DNA of 21,951 nt from Methanobacterium formicicum (GTDB lineage Archaea > Methanobacteriota > Methanobacteria > Methanobacteriales > Methanobacteriaceae): NCBI RefSeq assembly GCF_029848115.1, contig NZ_JARVXG010000040.1, positions 1 to 21,951 on the forward strand, given 5' to 3'. Every line of letters begins with the position of its first letter. Positions within the stretch are counted from its first letter, which is position 1. The position numbers and the translations under genes are program-made. The notes below the pieces were generated by a model, which was given only the letters and a program-made list of their open reading frames with translations, was not told the origin of the DNA and did no database searches. This document shows, in pieces, positions 14,986 to 21,951 of the stretch.

Positions 14986-15759
14986 ATGAAGAATTACAAG
15001 GGTTTGAAGTACTTGGCTATTTTCAATGTATTATTGGGTCTATTTTCGGTGGTTTTGGTTCAAAACGCCATGGGTCCCATAATAATGTTGGTGGGAATAA
15101 CCATGCTTACTTTCATCATGTTTAAGGGTAAAAATCAGGATATAACTGCGGGCATAATCCTGGTTGTGGCTTCCGCCCTGATGTTAATTTTGGAATATTT
15201 CCTGATACCTCCACAGAACACAGTATTTTACATATTACTTTTAACCATGAGCTCCGGTATTATTTTAACCTTTTACTATTCTTTGAAACCCCAAAATCCC
15301 CCCAATAAACAAGTGAAAGTTTTATCCTGGACTGGATCCTTTGTATTTGCAGTAAGCCTTTTTATTTTAATGGGTATTATTTTTAATAATCTCACCTTAT
15401 CCCTCATAATGGGGATGGCCACGATTATCATGCTGGTCACGGCCTGGTTAATTCGAAGGAGTATACCCCACGATGACACATCATCTGATGAATTAAATGA
15501 AGGGTTCACTACCGAAAATCCTGAAAAATATTGGCTTAAATATGAAGTTGGTGGCTTCCCCAAGCCTGTGCGCTGGCAGGGATGGCTTTGTATGGTGATT
15601 CTTTTCTCATCTCCCTTTGTGGTGATAATTTTCACCAGAAACGTAGAAACAGCAATGGTTATTGTACTCACAATTATAGCGGCGGTTATGGTAGTAATCA
15701 TGTTAAAAAGTAATTATAGGCAAATCATGAGGGAATACAGGGAAGATTTAAAGAAATAG
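14986..15759 (+). CDS. Multi-pass membrane protein, unknown function
   Basis: Not recognised as a known family. The 257-aa protein has about eight hydrophobic segments, near residues 8-26, 29-46, 53-73, 79-98, 111-131, 137-156, 200-220 and 224-244. A soluble loop at about 158-198 is acidic first (HDDTSSDELNEGF) and ends with EKYWLKYEVGGFPKPVRWQGW; the C-terminus is basic and charged (YRQIMREYREDLKK). No signal peptide cleavage site is seen. The ATG follows GGTGAT with 5 nt spacing. The gene converges with the ATPase gene, with only 10 bp between stop codons. Nothing indicates a transport substrate or catalytic site. Confidence 0.8.
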   Translation: MKNYKGLKYLAIFNVLLGLFSVVLVQNAMGPIIMLVGITMLTFIMFKGKNQDITAGIILVVASALMLILEYFLIPPQNTVFYILLLTMSSGIILTFYYSLKPQNPPNKQVKVLSWTGSFVFAVSLFILMGIIFNNLTLSLIMGMATIIMLVTAWLIRRSIPHDDTSSDELNEGFTTENPEKYWLKYEVGGFPKPVRWQGWLCMVILFSSPFVVIIFTRNVETAMVIVLTIIAAVMVVIMLKSNYRQIMREYREDLKK

Positions 15760-15769
15760 GTGATATCCC

Positions 15770-17221
15770 CTAAATAAAAGAAAAAGTCACCACGGGGATG
15801 TAAATTACATTTCCCTCTTTTTTAATCTTACTGGTCGTATTGGAGATTACAATTCCGTATTCAGATTTATATCGGGTAATGGCCCTGTTTATCTGGGTTA
15901 TATCTTTTTCTCCAACACCCACCTCAACCGGTATCAAACCATCATCTGCAGTCTGAAGCAGGAAATCAACACCGTTCTTGGCGGGGTCATAAAAAATTCC
16001 TAAAGGCCGGTGGACTGTTTCTTTCATTCTGAAAAAATAGGAGGCAACCAGACTTTCAGTTAAAACTCCCAATAGTTTCCTATCCCTTCTATTGTATTTA
16101 CCTAACTTGAATCTTATAGCCGCATTCACGGTTGGAGACAGGAAATAATATTTCCAGGCTTTTCTCACCACTTTCCCGGCAGTACCATATGGTTTTACAC
16201 TGAAAACCAGGTGTGTCAACTCCAGTATGTTAAGTATTTCCCGGATTAATCGGGGGGATTTTCCCAGTTTAGTGGCCAGTTTCGCATCAGAAGTTCCACC
16301 AGGGTCTTGCAGTGCTAAAAAAGTGATAACACGAGAAATAACCGACCTTGATTCTGTATTAAAAGACTTTATGGAAAAAACATCCTTTTCCACCACCCGA
16401 TTGACAATGTCGAATACTCGTTCATAGACCTCGCTCCTTTGTATATTCAAAGCAAAAGGAAAGTCCCGACATAATAAAAAGTCTTCCCACTCTTTTTTCA
16501 CCGGTTTATTCAATTTTAGTAATGTTTTTTTCATCTCATTTTCTTTTCTAGATGCATCTTCCACTGAACCTTCATCACCCTTAAAAATCAAATCCATTAA
16601 ACTACTAGAGAAATCATCATTGGACCTAATATTATTTTTAAGTAGGTTATATTCTCTGAAATTCATGGGAAATACTGGTTCTTTTTTAATTCTCCGTGCG
16701 GCATCTACATTCATCTCCAGACTCAGTGCGGAAGAACCAGTGAAAATAAGGAATATTTTCTTGCTCTGGTCATAGACAATCTTACCTACCTGGGACCATT
16801 CTTTATCGTAATGAGATTCATCCAGGAAAATAAACAGTTCTTTTTCCAGATATACCGGTGAAGTTTCGTGAACTTCACCCACGAACACATCTATTGCCTC
16901 TAAAATTCCAGCCCCTAAATAGGTACTTAACTCATCAACTGAAAGGTAAAGGATCCTGTCGGAATCTACGCCCTTTTCATTTCTTAAATACTCATAAATC
17001 TGGAATAGAATAGTTGTCTTCCCAACACCCCTTAATCCCGGCATGATAAGAAATCTATTTTCAACATAACCATTTAAAAACTCATCGATGTGCTTTTTAA
17101 TCTGAAAATATGTTTTTCTATGTTCAAATGGAACATTCCCCATCCGGGTATTATCCTGTGATAACTTTTCAGCCTCAGCCAACTTGGCAAAGACATAATT
17201 TAACAGATCTCCAGAATCCAT
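15770..17221 (-). CDS. AAA ATPase with DUF4143-type C-terminal domain
   Basis: Predicted cytoplasmic P-loop ATPase, 483 aa. Walker A is GLRGVGKT (62-69), Walker B is LFIFLDES (129-136, D134/E135), and a sensor-like strand IFLIFTGSSA lies near 156-165, followed by R-rich AARRIKKEPVFPMNFREY, all typical of AAA_14/DUF4143 proteins. A middle winged-helix-like part (SDAKLATKLGKSPRLIREIL) precedes the C-terminal region with the strand pair GVDFLLQ and LIPVEVGVG, which resembles the nuclease-like fold of DUF4143. The usual final lysine of that motif is replaced by glycine, so catalysis there is doubtful. Start is ATG at 17221 after GGTGGA; a TATA-like box lies at about 17260-17270. The family's role is poorly known; some members are near mobile or toxin-antitoxin genes. 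Confidence 0.88.
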   Translation of the reverse strand: MDSGDLLNYVFAKLAEAEKLSQDNTRMGNVPFEHRKTYFQIKKHIDEFLNGYVENRFLIMPGLRGVGKTTILFQIYEYLRNEKGVDSDRILYLSVDELSTYLGAGILEAIDVFVGEVHETSPVYLEKELFIFLDESHYDKEWSQVGKIVYDQSKKIFLIFTGSSALSLEMNVDAARRIKKEPVFPMNFREYNLLKNNIRSNDDFSSSLMDLIFKGDEGSVEDASRKENEMKKTLLKLNKPVKKEWEDFLLCRDFPFALNIQRSEVYERVFDIVNRVVEKDVFSIKSFNTESRSVISRVITFLALQDPGGTSDAKLATKLGKSPRLIREILNILELTHLVFSVKPYGTAGKVVRKAWKYYFLSPTVNAAIRFKLGKYNRRDRKLLGVLTESLVASYFFRMKETVHRPLGIFYDPAKNGVDFLLQTADDGLIPVEVGVGEKDITQINRAITRYKSEYGIVISNTTSKIKKEGNVIYIPVVTFSFI

Positions 17222-17609
17222 AAGATTTCCACCTTTATCCAGTCGAGTTAAATAAGATCTTTATATATTTATGTATATAATAATATGCCTATTTTATATA
17301 TTTTTATATATATCTATTTATAAATAATTATTTATTTTTATATACATAATGTTGCGGCTAAGGAAACACCTAAAATTTGGAAATTAATAAAAAAGGCAAT
17401 TGTAATCCATCTAATTTTAGAGAAGCATAAATAATCCGATAACTCTATGGAAACTGTTGAATCACGGGAATTGTTCATTCCTTTTATCATTCTTAGAAAT
17501 ACAAATGGTTAAATAATCGTAATGCCAAGTTTAATAAGAAAATCTCGTATTATGGAGATTAAAATTAAATCAACCATTTAAATAAAAAAATGAAAATCAG
17601 TGATTAATT
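17222..17609. other. Divergent AT-rich promoter region
   Basis: The 388-bp spacer separates the divergent ATPase and 142-aa membrane protein genes. 17260-17350 is nearly pure A/T with many overlapping TATA motifs, one well placed for the ATPase gene. 17503-17579 holds a nested inverted repeat. No coding frame or tRNA was found. Confidence 0.45.
17503..17579. repeat. Nested inverted repeat
   Basis: Outer arms AAATGGTT (17503-17510) and AACCATTT (17572-17579); inner hairpin AATCTC (17541-17546) and GAGATT (17555-17560). It lies directly before the membrane protein gene and overlaps its probable promoter. Confidence 0.45.
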
Positions 17610-18038
17610 ATGGAAGAAATCACCTACATGCGCCTAATGATCTTTGCATTAATCTGTTTATGGTTCCTTTATCCTGCTACTATGGTCCAATTAAGGCCAA
17701 AAGCCTTTAAAAATGCCATAAAAGTCTCTAACGGGACCAGTAACGGAAACTCACCTTTGAATAATATAATTTTTATGTATTCTTTTATAATCGGGCTTAG
17801 TACCTCAATTGGAACTATGATCACTTTATCCTTCTTTAGTGGTAATGTCATCACTGCGGATGCAATGAATATAGGTTTCCTAGTAGGATTTATATTTGAA
17901 ACAATTATTCTATTTTCGGATAAATTAGAAAAAATATTCAATATTGATTTAAGAACCAATGAAAACATTAAGAAATATTTTTTTATCTATTTAATTTCGT
18001 TTGTAGTAATAATGAAATTACTTAGTTATCTATTATAA
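17610..18038 (+). CDS. Hypothetical membrane protein, 142 aa
   Basis: Not recognised. Four hydrophobic segments lie at about residues 8-26, 52-74, 84-103 and 123-141, with a polar loop (NAIKVSNGTSNGNSPLNN) after the first. No enzymatic motif is visible. The ATG follows GTGATT with 4 nt spacing, the same geometry as other RBSs here; a second ATG at 17628 would remove little. TTTAAATA at about 17577-17584 may be the TATA box, giving a very short leader. Codon use is AT-rich like the surrounding DNA. It has no operon partner on its strand. Confidence 0.7.
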   Translation: MEEITYMRLMIFALICLWFLYPATMVQLRPKAFKNAIKVSNGTSNGNSPLNNIIFMYSFIIGLSTSIGTMITLSFFSGNVITADAMNIGFLVGFIFETIILFSDKLEKIFNIDLRTNENIKKYFFIYLISFVVIMKLLSYLL

Positions 18039-20738
<2,700 letters not shown>

Positions 20739-20766
20739 GTACTGGAGAAAAGAAAAAACATTATTA

Positions 20767-20796
20767 GGGGGTTAAAAATTACTTTACCCCTTTTTT
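20767..20796 (+). terminator. Hairpin terminator of katG
   Basis: GGGG-T-TAAA (20768-20776) pairs with TTTACCCC (20783-20790) leaving one bulged T, followed by TTTTTTATTTTT. It starts 29 bp after the stop codon. Confidence 0.75.
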
Positions 20797-20808
20797 ATTT
20801 TTATTATT

Positions 20809-20887
20809 GATTATAATTCCTATTCAGAGATTGAAGTCCTATTTTGAGATTATAATTCCTATTCGGAGATTATAATTCGGATTTATA
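20809..20887. repeat. Four tandem 19-20-bp repeats
   Basis: Units start at 20809, 20829, 20848 and 20868. Consensus GATTATAATTCCTATTCGGA; unit 2 is diverged (GATTGAAGTCCTATTTTGA) and unit 4 decays at its end. Three copies contain the palindrome ATTATAAT. The array lies between convergent genes, after the katG terminator. Confidence 0.75.
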
Positions 20888-20929
20888 TAGAACCCTAACC
20901 GGGCAGTATCCTTTTTATCCCGACCATCC

Positions 20930-21511
20930 TTAGGGTAAAACTTCTATAGTGGATAATGGGGAGTTGATTTTCTTGAAATGAATCTGATTGGATTCCCCAA
21001 ATTCTAAACTATTGATTTTGTAGGTGTTGTGGGTAATGTCCTCAATGCCCGCCCTTAGAACCACCACCAGCGGTACGGTGCACCGGTCCACTAGTTCTTC
21101 CACCATGAAACAGTCCCGGTTCTGGGTTATCAGGGGAGTATCCGCACTAATCAGGAAGTCTTCCCCCTGGATCTGGTAATCTAAATTCTCAATGTAGGGG
21201 GACTGGTCAACAAAATATTCACAGATATCATTTAACATATCTTCATTATCATGCTGGTACTTGTGGTTAAAATCATTTTTCAACATGCTCCACAGATTAT
21301 GACTAGTTAAACGGGCAATGTTGGTGATGCCCCCGGTTAAAATTCCCACCTCATTGTAGTTAATCCAAACATCCATGGCTTCGGCAATAGCTTTACTGTA
21401 CCATCCCTTTTCAAACCGGAACTTCTGAGAAGCCAATTTTCTGAATTCATAATCCAGATGGGTGTCAAGGGAAACAGTCACCCTTTTATTTTGTGATAAT
21501 AAGTTCTTCAT
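20930..21511 (-). CDS. Ribbon-helix-helix-type protein, 193 aa
   Basis: Possible DNA-binding regulator. Residues about 9-52 fit a ribbon-helix-helix layout: a beta-strand KRVTVSLD, a first helix YEFRKLASQKF and a second helix with WYSKAIAEAMDVWI. The remaining 140 residues are not recognised: a helical middle (LTSHNLWSMLKNDFNHKY) and a mixed end with GEDFLISADTPLITQ and VPLVVVLRAG, which could be a ligand or oligomer domain. No signal peptide or membrane helix is present. Start ATG at 21511 lies after GGTAAGGTAGG. It is convergent with katG and divergent from the Roadblock-type gene, so it might regulate itself or the divergent gene; target unknown. Confidence 0.75.
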   Translation of the reverse strand: MKNLLSQNKRVTVSLDTHLDYEFRKLASQKFRFEKGWYSKAIAEAMDVWINYNEVGILTGGITNIARLTSHNLWSMLKNDFNHKYQHDNEDMLNDICEYFVDQSPYIENLDYQIQGEDFLISADTPLITQNRDCFMVEELVDRCTVPLVVVLRAGIEDITHNTYKINSLEFGESNQIHFKKINSPLSTIEVLP

Positions 21512-21847
21512 CCTACCTTACCTGCAGATATTTTGGAGTGTGGACAGTAACTAACTCCTACTAATTAATAGGAATGTATAATTAATCCATAAAAATGTTA
21601 TGGGTAAACTCACCGTAAACTCGCCCAAATATTAAATTTATTTAAATATTGATTTTTTATTGCCCTTAAAGAACTAATATATAAACTTATCTCAAATGCA
21701 CAGTTATGCATCCTCACTTTATAATTGTTTTTTTACTTATAATCATACGATTTAGTGACAACTAACGACAAAAATGTAATCTCAATGATTCCTTTTGTCG
21801 GGGGTTTAGATAGGTATTTGCATAAAGATCCAATGGAGATTGTTTAA
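21512..21847. other. Divergent intergenic region
   Basis: The 336-bp AT-rich spacer between the ribbon-helix-helix gene and the Roadblock-type gene contains TATA-like motifs on both strands (for example around 21675-21690) and one inverted repeat (21766-21800). No coding frame was found. Confidence 0.4.
21766..21800. repeat. Inverted repeat before the Roadblock-type gene
   Basis: CGACAAAA (21766-21773) and TTTTGTCG (21793-21800) are perfect inverse copies with a 19-nt centre. It lies 48 bp before the ATG and may be an operator. Confidence 0.45.
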
Positions 21848-21951
21848 ATGGGATTAAGAGAGGATATTGGTAGTCTTTTGAAAGAGTTACTGGAGCGTGC
21901 TCCGGGGGATGTTAATGGAGTGGCTGTGCTGCGACCGGATGGTTTGATGAT
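21848..21951 (+). CDS. Roadblock/LC7-type protein (partial, 3' end off window)
   Basis: Only the first 34 codons are present. The start MGLREDIGSLLKELLERAPG followed by DVNGVAVLRPDGLM matches the opening helix and first strand (VxGxAVxxxDG) of Roadblock/LC7 domains, small proteins that in archaea often accompany small GTPases or act in regulatory complexes. ATG follows GGAGATTG with about 6 nt spacing. The call rests on a short segment. Confidence 0.6.
   Translation, partial: MGLREDIGSLLKELLERAPGDVNGVAVLRPDGLM

Overview
The window reads as archaeal, most likely from a methanogen of the Methanobacteriales (Methanobacterium-like). The reasons are an archaeal-type 5S rRNA, TATA boxes about 25 bp before predicted transcript starts, GGAGGTGA-type ribosome binding sites, AT-rich spacers, and two large secreted adhesin-like proteins with Pmp-type and DUF11 repeats and a hydrophobic, basic C-terminal tail. 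The genus is inferred from these features, not from any search.

Layout. 1-1096 carries no convincing protein gene. It holds an array of hairpins each followed by a C tract, a separate stem-loop, a solitary 5S rRNA gene (575-700) with its own TATA box, and T-rich degenerate repeats. 1097-5987 (minus strand) holds two paralogous adhesin-like proteins. They share a 175-bp promoter/leader/signal-peptide segment at about 95% identity, and both seem to start at an ATA codon placed exactly after a strong RBS. 6314-12556 (plus strand) is a complete, translationally coupled type I restriction-modification operon, hsdM-hsdS-hsdR. It is followed at 12657 by a solo Mrr-type nuclease of the COG4127 kind, so the block looks like a small defence island.

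13641-18572 is a loose set of small or unrecognised genes in AT-rich spacers: a 58-aa two-helix membrane protein, a 73-aa protein, a 257-aa multi-pass membrane protein, a convergent DUF4143-type AAA ATPase on the minus strand, and a 142-aa membrane protein. The spacers contain nested inverted repeats and short tandem repeats. 18573-20738 is a full-length bifunctional catalase-peroxidase (katG), strikingly GC-rich against its surroundings and preceded by a triple 17-bp repeat that also forms a 40-bp imperfect palindrome. 20930-21511 (minus) is a ribbon-helix-helix-type protein, and a Roadblock/LC7-type gene runs off the right edge from 21848.

How the parts fit. The adhesins are probably exported and cell-surface bound. 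The Hsd proteins methylate host DNA and cut unmodified DNA, with the Mrr-like nuclease as a possible second layer. KatG removes peroxide, which suits a strict anaerobe exposed to oxygen. Recurrent short tandem repeats of 17-20 bp (before hsdM, before the 73-aa gene, before katG, after katG) are the main unexplained signal. No CRISPR array, transposase, integrase or tRNA gene was seen.
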